Assembly (NCBI GenBank): GCA_002364975.1 | Contig: DEYT01000003.1 | Span: 2,170 to 25,089 of the forward strand | Direction of reading: 5' to 3' | DNA length: 22,920 nt | DNA from: Opitutia bacterium UBA3151 | GTDB taxonomy: Bacteria > Verrucomicrobiota > Verrucomicrobiia > Opitutales > Seribacteraceae | Notes under the pieces: model-generated | What the model was told of the DNA's origin: nothing | The model's input: the letters and a program-made list of their open reading frames with translations, nothing else | Databases searched by the model: none | Shown: piece by piece, positions 15,792-22,920 of the stretch | How positions within the stretch are numbered: position 1 is the stretch's first letter | Layout: each line of letters starts with the position of its first letter | Made by a program: the position numbers and the translations under genes

Positions 15792-16982
15792 ATGGATTCA
15801 TCACAAAACAGATACAACCAACGTGGAGTTTCTTCGAGCAAAGAAGAAGTGCATAAGATTGTAGACCATCTGGACCGCGGTCTTTTCCCAGGAGCGTTCT
15901 GTAAAATCACTACTGATTTACTTACTGGAAACCAAGAATTATGTAACCTCATTCATTCAGATGGTGCAGGTACCAAATCAATTCTTGGATATTTATGGTA
16001 CAGAGAAACCGGCGACCCCAAGGTTTTTCATGGCATTGCTCAAGACAGTATTGTGATGAACTTGGATGATCTTGCCTGCGTTGGAATCTGGGACCGGATT
16101 GTCCTTTCAAGTACGGTCAACCGGAATGCAAAAAATTTCCCCGGAGAGGCACTAGCAGCCTTGATTGAAGGAACCGAAGAATTCCTTGAAAATCTTAGGT
16201 CTTTGGGGATATCTGTGGAGAGTGGGGGAGGAGAAACTGCGGATGTTGGTGACCTTACCGGAACGGTTACCATAGACTCATGCGCAGTTGCAATAGCCAA
16301 AAGGAAAGACATTATTGATAATCAGAATATTCTACCGGGTCTGGCTATTGTTGGTTTTTCTTCCTGCGGTCAAGCAACCTATGAAAAGTGTGAAAATAGC
16401 GGAATAGGAAGTAATGGCCTAACCAGTGCTAGGCACGAATTGCTCTCGAAGCATTACCTAGAAAAATACCCGGAATCTTTTGATCCTGAGACCAATCCAG
16501 AATATTTATACTGTGGGCCACACCGGATGCAGGACTCACTTCCCCAATCGCAACTCAAGGTCGGGGAAGCCCTACTAAGTCCTACGCGAACTTATCTACC
16601 CGTTGCCAGGAAGATCATTGAAGAATGCCGTGAACAGGTGCGGGGGTTAGTCCATTGTTCCGGAGGAGGCCAAACCAAATGCACGCGATTTGGAAATCAA
16701 GTTCACCACATAAAGGATAACTTGTTTGAATCCCCTCCACTTTTTCAAGAAATTCAAAAAGTATCCGGAACAAGTGATCAAGAAATGTACCAAGTATACA
16801 ACATGGGGCATCGTTTTGAAGCCTACTGCGATCCTGAAGCGGTTGATGCTTTAATTGGTATTGGGAATTCCTTCGGCCTGGAAGCAAAAAGGGTAGGTTA
16901 TACTGAAGAAAGCAAAAAGGAGGATCGCTCCAACCATCTCGAAATTAAACTGGATGGGAAAACTCTCGCTTATGGTAGATAA
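15792..16982 (+). CDS. purM: Phosphoribosylformylglycinamidine cyclo-ligase (AIR synthetase)
   Basis: 396 residues, about 50 longer than the E. coli enzyme (345) and of the longer type seen in Bacteroidetes and related phyla. Motifs: YNQRGVSSSKEEV at the N-terminus, SDGAGTK (56-62), MNLDDLACVG (89-98), ESGGGETADV (143-152), and GLVHCSGGGQTK in the second half, the ATP-binding PurM/AIRS signatures. It closes FGAM to AIR with ATP in purine biosynthesis. The downstream phosphorylase gene starts within its last codons, and hisI follows, so the three probably form an operon. Confidence 0.92.
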   Translation: MDSSQNRYNQRGVSSSKEEVHKIVDHLDRGLFPGAFCKITTDLLTGNQELCNLIHSDGAGTKSILGYLWYRETGDPKVFHGIAQDSIVMNLDDLACVGIWDRIVLSSTVNRNAKNFPGEALAALIEGTEEFLENLRSLGISVESGGGETADVGDLTGTVTIDSCAVAIAKRKDIIDNQNILPGLAIVGFSSCGQATYEKCENSGIGSNGLTSARHELLSKHYLEKYPESFDPETNPEYLYCGPHRMQDSLPQSQLKVGEALLSPTRTYLPVARKIIEECREQVRGLVHCSGGGQTKCTRFGNQVHHIKDNLFESPPLFQEIQKVSGTSDQEMYQVYNMGHRFEAYCDPEAVDALIGIGNSFGLEAKRVGYTEESKKEDRSNHLEIKLDGKTLAYGR

Positions 16983-17823
16983 AACCATCCAAATGCCTCC
17001 CTCCATTGTGAAAGAAAGCATCGATTTCATAACCTCAATGTGGGGCCAAATTACGCCTTCTGTGTCCATAATTTGTGGATCGGGCTGGGGGGAAATCGTA
17101 CAGGCATTTCCATCAACTCGCAGCTTGAACTACTCCGATATTCCAGGAATCGGGGATACTACTGTTGAGGGGCATGCTGGAAAGCTTATTCTTACTGATT
17201 TCGATGGCATTCAAGTCCTGATTTTTCAAGGTAGAAGGCATTTATATGAGGGTGTAAGCTGGGATCTTATACGATTTCCCATCCTCCTTTCCTACGAATT
17301 GAATTCCAAGACCGTACTGCTAACAAATGCAGCAGGAGGAATTTCTTCTGATTTTAAAGTTGGTGATATTATGGTCCTAAACGATCATATCAATTTTATG
17401 AACGAGAATCCACTAATAGGCTCCGTGGTTCATCCTGACATCCCTCGATTTCCGGATCAGACAAAAATTTACGACCCAAAACTCATTAACAATATCCTCA
17501 AGATTGGTTCTGATCAGGAAATTACCATTCGCAAAGGGATTTATTTGGCTCTATCCGGTCCCGCTTTTGAAACCCCTGCTGAAATCCAAGCATTTGCAAA
17601 ACTTGGGGCGGACGCAGTAGGAATGTCAACCGTTCCAGAAGCCATGGTCGCGAATGCTCTGGGCATGAGGGTCGTAGCCCTGTCATGCATCAGTAATTTA
17701 GCTGCTGGAATAAGCAAACATTCACTGAGTCACAAAGATGTGGAAGAAGCTTCCAAAAAGGCATTGCCCCATATGAAAGCCTTAGTCCTAAGTTTTATTA
17801 CATCAGTGGAAAAGAACCATTAA
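16972..17823 (+). CDS. Purine nucleoside phosphorylase (trimeric type)
   Basis: 283 residues from the ATG at 16972; ATGs at 16954 (289 aa, 29-base overlap with purM) and 16993 (276 aa) are alternatives, the last giving the spacing to ICGSG usual in the family. Motifs of low-molecular-mass PNP: ICGSGWGE (phosphate loop), VEGHAGKLI, FQGRRHLYEG, TNAAGG, VLNDHINFM, LSGPAFETPAEI, AVGMSTVPE and SCISNLAAG; the last holds the Asn that contacts the purine base, and ETPAE holds the Glu. It phosphorolyses guanosine/inosine-type nucleosides to base and ribose-1-phosphate, a salvage reaction in the cytosol. Placement between purM and hisI ties it to purine supply. MTA phosphorylase is the main alternative. 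Confidence 0.85.
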   Translation: MVDKTIQMPPSIVKESIDFITSMWGQITPSVSIICGSGWGEIVQAFPSTRSLNYSDIPGIGDTTVEGHAGKLILTDFDGIQVLIFQGRRHLYEGVSWDLIRFPILLSYELNSKTVLLTNAAGGISSDFKVGDIMVLNDHINFMNENPLIGSVVHPDIPRFPDQTKIYDPKLINNILKIGSDQEITIRKGIYLALSGPAFETPAEIQAFAKLGADAVGMSTVPEAMVANALGMRVVALSCISNLAAGISKHSLSHKDVEEASKKALPHMKALVLSFITSVEKNH

Positions 17824-17844
17824 TAACTAGCTTGTTTTTAAAAA

Positions 17845-18258
17845 ATGAACCACTATGATCTTGAAGAAGGAGCCCTATTAAATCTTGATTTTTCCAAATT
17901 AAAGAAAGTAGCAGCATGCGGGGAAGATATCATCCCCGCGATTGCTCAAGATCACGAAACGGGAGAGGTTCTCATTGTTGGGTATGCAAATGAATTAGCC
18001 CTCAATACCGCGAAAATTGAAGGTATGGCAACCTTTTGGAGTACGAGTCGGAATGAACTATGGATCAAGGGTAAGACTTCCGGCGACTTTTTGGAAATCA
18101 TTGAGATTCGTGTGAACTGCGAACAGAATTCAATCCTTTACATGGTCAAGCCCCGAGGAAAAGGAGCATGTCATACCAAAGATGAGAATGGAGTCCCTAG
18201 GCAGAGTTGCTACTATCGAAAACTCAATTCAGCAGGAGATCTTGAGTTTGATCAATGA
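17845..18258 (+). CDS. hisI: Phosphoribosyl-AMP cyclohydrolase
   Basis: 137 residues, stand-alone HisI without the HisE pyrophosphohydrolase domain. Core: IIPAIAQDHETGEVLIVGYAN (visible from residue 29), FWSTSRNELWIKGKTSGD (64-81), IRVNCEQNS (88-96), GACHT (107-111) and QSCYYR (120-125). Cysteines 92, 109 and 122 correspond to the three zinc-binding cysteines. The usual DCDxD magnesium motif is replaced by NCEQN, leaving one acidic residue. It opens the ring of PR-AMP, the third step of histidine synthesis. It follows the PNP gene by 21 bases in the same direction and converges with the secreted protein gene. Confidence 0.88.
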   Translation: MNHYDLEEGALLNLDFSKLKKVAACGEDIIPAIAQDHETGEVLIVGYANELALNTAKIEGMATFWSTSRNELWIKGKTSGDFLEIIEIRVNCEQNSILYMVKPRGKGACHTKDENGVPRQSCYYRKLNSAGDLEFDQ

Positions 18259-18280
18259 GCTAAATTAAAAAAGTTCTTAA

Positions 18281-19114
18281 TCAAAAATTGCCAACAGGAA
18301 CTAAACTTTTTATTTCCTGCTTTTCGACTTCGATAGTTCTAGGTTTAGAATTGTAACCGATAGCCTGCTCGATCGGCCTTTTGGACTCTACCATTGGAAC
18401 GACTTGGGCCTTTCCTTTTTTGACAGTAACGAAAAAGATTCCTCTTTGCCGGTCATTAATTCCAAAGCTCTGGGAGGCAGTTTCTTTAAAATTACCTTTT
18501 TCTTTTCTGTAAATAATCATTCGCTCTCTGCTCCTGCCATCAAAGTCTTTAGAATGTAAAATTATACTTTTTCCTGACTCCAGAGAGAACTTCTTAGTGC
18601 CCACAGCAACATAAAGTGTCTCATTAAATTGCGAAAATAATTTATAAGAACCCCAAGGGATTTCCTTTTGATCAAAGGGTAAAAGATAGGTCCGATAAGA
18701 ATTGAGGTCTTTTGTTGGAGAGAACAGGATAATGAATTCCTTGGTTTCTCCTGCAATGGTACTGAAGTTTAATTCTGAGAAGAAAATTGCTTTTTCAGCT
18801 TCACTTTTATCTTTCATCAAATCCAATTCCAATTCAGTGTAATTTCTTCTCTGATAGAACTTTATATTTCCTTGGCCATAGTAGGCACATTTTCGGGAAA
18901 GAGAGCCATACACAACTCGCACGAGTGATTGGGTAGCGTTTTGCTCTTCAAAATTTCCCCATGGAGCATACATCACGGAACGAGTCGTAGGCTTTCCCCA
19001 AAATATACAAGAAAATATGCCGGTTGGTTGAGCTTTTGCCATTTCAGTTGGTTGTGCCTTTGCAAAAACAAAAAAGGATAAAAAGAATAACAAACAATAA
19101 AATTTCTTTTTCAT
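18281..19114 (-). CDS. Secreted protein of unknown function, beta-rich
   Basis: 277 residues. A clear signal peptide (MKKKFYCLLFFLSFFVFAKA) ends at AKA/QPT, and this AKAQPT is repeated at once (residues 18-23 and 26-31). The body alternates short hydrophobic and polar stretches typical of a beta-sandwich: KAIFFSELNFSTIAG, KEFIILFSPT, WGSYKLFSQFNETLYVAVG. Two to four cysteines occur, with no catalytic motif I know. It lies 51 bases downstream of the giant Verru_Chthon-A-like gene on the same strand and may be co-transcribed with it, so a role in the same envelope or surface system is possible but unproven. Confidence 0.7.
   Translation of the reverse strand: MKKKFYCLLFFLSFFVFAKAQPTEMAKAQPTGIFSCIFWGKPTTRSVMYAPWGNFEEQNATQSLVRVVYGSLSRKCAYYGQGNIKFYQRRNYTELELDLMKDKSEAEKAIFFSELNFSTIAGETKEFIILFSPTKDLNSYRTYLLPFDQKEIPWGSYKLFSQFNETLYVAVGTKKFSLESGKSIILHSKDFDGRSRERMIIYRKEKGNFKETASQSFGINDRQRGIFFVTVKKGKAQVVPMVESKRPIEQAIGYNSKPRTIEVEKQEIKSLVPVGNF
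19022..19063 (-). repeat. Tandem duplication AKAQPT at the signal-peptide cleavage site
   Basis: Two 24-base units encode AKAQPTEM and AKAQPTG. In the six shared codons (18 bases) the copies differ at three positions, all third-codon and synonymous. The duplication offers two consecutive AxA-type signal peptidase sites. Confidence 0.7.
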
Positions 19115-19165
19115 GGTTGGAAGCAGTTTACGCTACAATCCAAAAGGAGGGATGCAACCTTCGTT

Positions 19166-22100
19166 TTAAACTTCCTGTGCCTTAAGCCAGCGAAACTTGA
19201 TAATCTTAAACCTTCTTCCAAATCTTTGATTAATTCCTTTGTGAGATACAGTGGAGTTCATATTGGATACTACCTCCTCGTCTGGGTCCTTAGTAATGCT
19301 TAGGTCAGATTCCAGTCCATCTGCGAAGGATGGATTATCTCCGGCTAGGTCGGGAAACAGTTCAGATCCGACTTGGACGGTGCTACCATCTCGATTTCTA
19401 GTTACACTGTTTTGGTTGAAATCAATCCAGTGCTCCGGTGAGCCGGGTAAATCAGCATCCCAATATCCATTGAAATTCCGATCTTCAAAGGGTTCATGAG
19501 GACGATGGTGAGGATTATCTAAATCAGCCTTTAGATAATCTGGAACTCGTTGCACAGTTAATTCGATCCATGCCTTGGACGGAGTTAGATCGTTGTTTTT
19601 TTGAAGAGTTTCTCCCATTACTCGGACCACAAAGGTATCGGAACGTACCGAGGTAACTGGTGCGAGGGGGCTTAGCAGATCTGATTGCATCACCCATCCA
19701 GGTTTATTGGCGCCCGTTGCGACATTCTCAACAGCCAATAAGTTTTCCGGAGCTTCACCATAATAAAAAGTATCTTCAAAGTTATCAAAATGATACTGAA
19801 AGCTTTTCAAACTACCATCCGGCATAGAAATCTTTTTTGCAGGAGGGCCAGGGTTTTCATACCTTACTTCATAAAATCCCTTACCCCACTTTTGGGGGTA
19901 CACAAAGAAACTATTTGGATTCCCGCTACTTACATTGGCCGGATCAAAGTTAGATCGGGCAATGGGAGGATAGCTCAAATAATCCGTCAACTGAACCACA
20001 TTGCCTGCAAGGTTATGATCTGCAAAGCTTTTAGAACCACTTGAGATGGCATGAATACCAAATTCGGAGGAAAGCAGATTCATTTCGGAAGCTAATGGCC
20101 AAGGGTTGTTAATTACATTATTTCCAGTAAACCTACCTGTTGGCAGTACTGGAATAAGTGGGTCAGAATTGTTGCTAGTAAATCCTCCACTATTAAGTTT
20201 AGCCTCAGCAATACCCGCTTGAATAGCACCCCGTAATCCCAATGCAGAGCTTCTAGTTTCTTTTCTTTCATTGGTATTCCACTGAGAGAAAGGAAATCCC
20301 AAGAGATTTATTTTGTTACCTTGTATTCTACGGTTTACAAAGTCCGCGTAGGACAAAAAGGGCCCTCTTAATTTGACCTGCTCTACGATCTTATGAGCGA
20401 GCAGATTGATTTCCTCGTCTGAAAGCTTTCGGGTCTTATTCCAAGAATCTTCGGCTTCGGATGCGAGAAAGCGTGGGATAGGAGTTTCATTACTAGCAAT
20501 CGTAGCCCCCTCAATATCCTGACCACGTAGGGAGGAAAGTTGGCTTGCCCATGCGTCTACCGATGTCGAATTTACATTGAATGCACCATCGACTAAAAGA
20601 TCGGAAGATAAAGTTTGATATCGATATTCCAGATCGGTTCCTGCAGAAGCAAGGTCTGGACTTTTCTCTGCATACTTCGTATTTTTCCAATCCACCTCCC
20701 GAAAATAAGGAATCAAACGAGGATTCCGAAAAGGTAAGAAACGAATGCCCGGATCAAAGAAATCTGGATTAGCTTCTTCCCACTCAGCTGAACCACCCTG
20801 TGCTTGTCCAATACCAAGCCCTGACACAAAATACCCGTCGAGCAACCCATAGTTGAGATAAAAGCTATGATCCAAGGTAACATTCTGGTGGTCATGATTG
20901 ACAAATTTCTCACGAATTGGATCGTCATAACTAATTTCACGATGCGGCAACCAGATAAAAGGATTATACCCAAGCCCGGCATTTTGGAGTTCTTGAGCGA
21001 TACTAATATTTTCAGGGATGTTCATTCCTGGAAATTTGGGTTGCATGGAAAAGCCCTTCATCTTTCCCCAAGTCTTATAGCGGGCAACTTGGGGGGAAGC
21101 ATAGGAATTACCCAAGGCATAACTTGGTCCATGGGAGTAATTATTGAGGTTGGCGTGCCGGAATTGAAAAATAGAGAGCATAGGAGAATTTGGAATTTCA
21201 AATAGGATTGCTTTTTCCTCCGCCTGCATCGGTCCAAGAGTATCATCGTCATGGAAGAATCCAATCGAACTATCGTAGGAGCTCGCTCTGGGCATGACTC
21301 CAAAATCTGGATCTAGCCCAAAAATGGAATTCGATTGAGTAGAAAAATTTGCCATTCCTAGCACATTGTCGTCATCTAAAGCGGGCAAAGAATAGAAGTT
21401 TGGATAATCATGCTGTAAATCAAAGATTTGCCCATCCCCGCGAAGAAAATGAGTACTAGTGTTCGAATTACCACTTCCTTGTTGTCTAAAAACAGTAGGT
21501 TTACTTCCGTAAGCATGACTGGAGGAAAATTCTTCATAATCCCAATTATCTCCAAATCCATCTTGGTTACTGTGGACAAGGGCTCGTAGATTAAATTGTT
21601 CGAGGACAATGTTTTCTGTCTTAGCAGGTAATTTTAGCCGGATCCGAAATCCACAACCTGGAAGGTAGGATCCAGATGATGTGAATGACAAGTCATTACA
21701 ACTTGCATAATCCGAAATTCCACTTCCCACTTCGATTGAAAATTGTTTGTTAATCTTCCCAATAATTCTTCGGTTTGCTGAGTTTCCTAACCTAGGATCT
21801 TCGGAATAAATCGTAATTCCCTTGGGGGGCTCAAGCGAACTATTTTGAATTCTTTCTCCATTGGTATTGAATGCCTCCTTGGCATTTGGAAAAACCCCAC
21901 GATAACCCCACACCCAATAACGTATGGAAACGGGTTCATTTGCACCAATGCTTGTATCACCGTTTAGAAAAATTATGTGGTTATCCTCTTCTCCAGATGT
22001 TAGTTTATCGAGTTCAACATTGATAAAGCTGGTCTGATTTGCTGGGGGTAAAGAAGAATAACTAAAAGAAGTTCTGGATTTGACCGTAAAATGGGCTTTT

Positions 22101-22918
22101 TCACCTGGATCCAGAGAAAGACCATTAATCTCCAGTAATAAATGCCTATCTCCATTTCCCGTTGGAGATTCAGGATTATTGGAGAAAATAAAATTTCCAT
22201 TAAAATTATTTCCCAGTGAAGTCCCCACTAAACCTCCATAATTTAGAGGCAATTTCAATGATGCTCGAGGAAATAGGTGAACAATATTACCAAAATTATT
22301 ATAATTTCGCATAAAATCATCCCGGTTCGTAGGCATACCTCTGGGAGTTCCCTGCCAACTACCCACCCCAACCCAAGGTTCACCGGGATCTTTTTTACCA
22401 TTCCCGTTTCGGTCCTCAAAATTCTTAAAACCCGGAGGAATTTGAAAAGTGGGTTGGGTTGGGTCTACACCGGGGTTTGCAGTCGAGAAAAGAGTTTGAT
22501 CAAAACAATACATCCACCACTTTCGGTATAAATCGTAGTGCTTCGCGTTGATCGTTTCCATCCCCACTTGAAACGGAATCTCGATAAATATGTTCTGATT
22601 ACTGATAGGCACATTGTAAGGATTCCAAAACGCTACCGAGGGATAGGCTGCCAGTCCAAGTTGGCCCTGTTCATAGAGGGGGTGATGGGAATACTTAATT
22701 TCGACGAGAACCGGTTGAATCGGATGATTTTTAGGTTCCGGACGCTTTTCCAAGCCCCGAAAATAATTAAAGTTTTGACGAAGACGGGTACTGCTGGTGA
22801 TGGCTGAATTATTACCCGGACTATTAGGTCTAACACCGAAGGGAAAAAGGTGATTAAAAAGTACATTGTTGTCCCCGACAATCCTTGGAAATTCATCGGG
22901 GGTAATATCACCATAACT
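19166..22918 (-). CDS. Giant exported protein resembling Verru_Chthon cassette protein A (partial)
   Basis: The frame is open to the right edge; 1250 residues are visible and the N-terminus is missing, so a TTG at 22753 is not a true start. Segments such as FPRIVGDNNVLFNFHLFPFG, PVLVEIKYSHH, AFWNPYNVPI and KLNSGGFTS, with long Asn/Pro/Ser-rich stretches, match my memory of Verru_Chthon cassette protein A (TIGR02600-like), part of a cassette in Verrucomicrobia that also encodes prepilin-like proteins B, C and D. Ca-binding-like loops appear early (DRNGNGKKDPGE, 22376-22414) and near the C-terminus (DRNFNGYWDAD at 19451-19483; DFNQNSVTRNRDG at 19385-19423). A location in the envelope or outside the cell is inferred. 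The C-terminus is basic and hydrophobic (RRFKIIKFRWLKAQEV). The rest of the cassette should lie beyond the window. Confidence 0.65.
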   Translation of the reverse strand, partial: SYGDITPDEFPRIVGDNNVLFNHLFPFGVRPNSPGNNSAITSSTRLRQNFNYFRGLEKRPEPKNHPIQPVLVEIKYSHHPLYEQGQLGLAAYPSVAFWNPYNVPISNQNIFIEIPFQVGMETINAKHYDLYRKWWMYCFDQTLFSTANPGVDPTQPTFQIPPGFKNFEDRNGNGKKDPGEPWVGVGSWQGTPRGMPTNRDDFMRNYNNFGNIVHLFPRASLKLPLNYGGLVGTSLGNNFNGNFIFSNNPESPTGNGDRHLLLEINGLSLDPGEKAHFTVKSRTSFSYSSLPPANQTSFINVELDKLTSGEEDNHIIFLNGDTSIGANEPVSIRYWVWGYRGVFPNAKEAFNTNGERIQNSSLEPPKGITIYSEDPRLGNSANRRIIGKINKQFSIEVGSGISDYASCNDLSFTSSGSYLPGCGFRIRLKLPAKTENIVLEQFNLRALVHSNQDGFGDNWDYEEFSSSHAYGSKPTVFRQQGSGNSNTSTHFLRGDGQIFDLQHDYPNFYSLPALDDDNVLGMANFSTQSNSIFGLDPDFGVMPRASSYDSSIGFFHDDDTLGPMQAEEKAILFEIPNSPMLSIFQFRHANLNNYSHGPSYALGNSYASPQVARYKTWGKMKGFSMQPKFPGMNIPENISIAQELQNAGLGYNPFIWLPHREISYDDPIREKFVNHDHQNVTLDHSFYLNYGLLDGYFVSGLGIGQAQGGSAEWEEANPDFFDPGIRFLPFRNPRLIPYFREVDWKNTKYAEKSPDLASAGTDLEYRYQTLSSDLLVDGAFNVNSTSVDAWASQLSSLRGQDIEGATIASNETPIPRFLASEAEDSWNKTRKLSDEEINLLAHKIVEQVKLRGPFLSYADFVNRRIQGNKINLLGFPFSQWNTNERKETRSSALGLRGAIQAGIAEAKLNSGGFTSNNSDPLIPVLPTGRFTGNNVINNPWPLASEMNLLSSEFGIHAISSGSKSFADHNLAGNVVQLTDYLSYPPIARSNFDPANVSSGNPNSFFVYPQKWGKGFYEVRYENPGPPAKKISMPDGSLKSFQYHFDNFEDTFYYGEAPENLLAVENVATGANKPGWVMQSDLLSPLAPVTSVRSDTFVVRVMGETLQKNNDLTPSKAWIELTVQRVPDYLKADLDNPHHRPHEPFEDRNFNGYWDADLPGSPEHWIDFNQNSVTRNRDGSTVQVGSELFPDLAGDNPSFADGLESDLSITKDPDEEVVSNMNSTVSHKGINQRFGRRFKIIKFRWLKAQEV

Positions 22919-22920
22919 AG

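Noticed and set aside
19251..22807. Many plus-strand open frames inside the giant protein gene
   Set aside because: They are short, overlap a continuous 1250-residue minus-strand frame, and lack motifs.
22633..22914. Minus-strand 93-codon frame near the right edge
   Set aside because: The giant protein frame is open through the same bases and continues to the window end, with sequence that fits the family; the 93-codon frame is a shadow.
1..22920. CRISPR array, insertion sequence, prophage or defence island
   Set aside because: No repeated spacer pattern, transposase, phage structural gene or defence-type enzyme was seen apart from the small integrase-like ORF.

Overview
The window looks like a chromosomal segment of a Verrucomicrobiota bacterium, probably a marine, Opitutae-like member with a fairly low G+C content (about 40 %, judged by eye). 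Three things support this: a very large exported protein that resembles 'Verru_Chthon cassette protein A' at the right edge, a decayed PSCyt1/DUF1501 locus (a Planctomycetes/Verrucomicrobia gene pair) at 4697-5049, and a Tat-exported Gfo/Idh/MocA oxidoreductase of the kind common in these phyla. Most of the content is ordinary core metabolism. Almost no gene has a recognisable Shine-Dalgarno sequence; starts are preceded by A/T-rich DNA.

Left part (1-5163). The window opens inside a large protein, tentatively a PPi-type PEP carboxykinase, which converges with and overlaps a PhoD-like phosphatase. Next come a small integrase-arm-like ORF with an unusually good ribosome binding site, an MDR-family quinone oxidoreductase, and a stretch that looks intergenic. 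That stretch is a pseudogene joining the first codons of a planctomycete-type cytochrome (PSCyt1/PSD1) gene to the last codons of a DUF1501 gene.

Middle part (5164-15714). This holds the Gfo/Idh/MocA oxidoreductase, lpd (dihydrolipoamide dehydrogenase), and purC, followed by a compact minus-strand operon tyrA-aroA-cmk-plsC (aromatic amino acids, CMP kinase, phospholipid acyl transfer). Diverging from it is a plus-strand run: a 58-residue membrane peptide, a 74-residue prepilin-like protein, a VTT/DedA-family membrane protein, and xseA. xseA meets a GNAT acetyltransferase tail to tail, and their stop codons share one TTAA.

Right part (15792-22920). A plus-strand cluster purM - purine nucleoside phosphorylase - hisI joins purine synthesis, purine salvage and histidine synthesis. 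It converges with a minus-strand pair: a secreted protein of unknown function, preceded by the truncated Verru_Chthon-A-like protein, which carries EF-hand-like aspartate/asparagine loops near both ends of its visible part.

No rRNA, tRNA, CRISPR array, intact insertion sequence or obvious defence system was found. The points most worth a second look are the fused PSCyt1/DUF1501 relic, the lone integrase-arm-like ORF with its hairpin-framed RBS, the mini-prepilin, and the Verru_Chthon-type locus continuing past the right edge.
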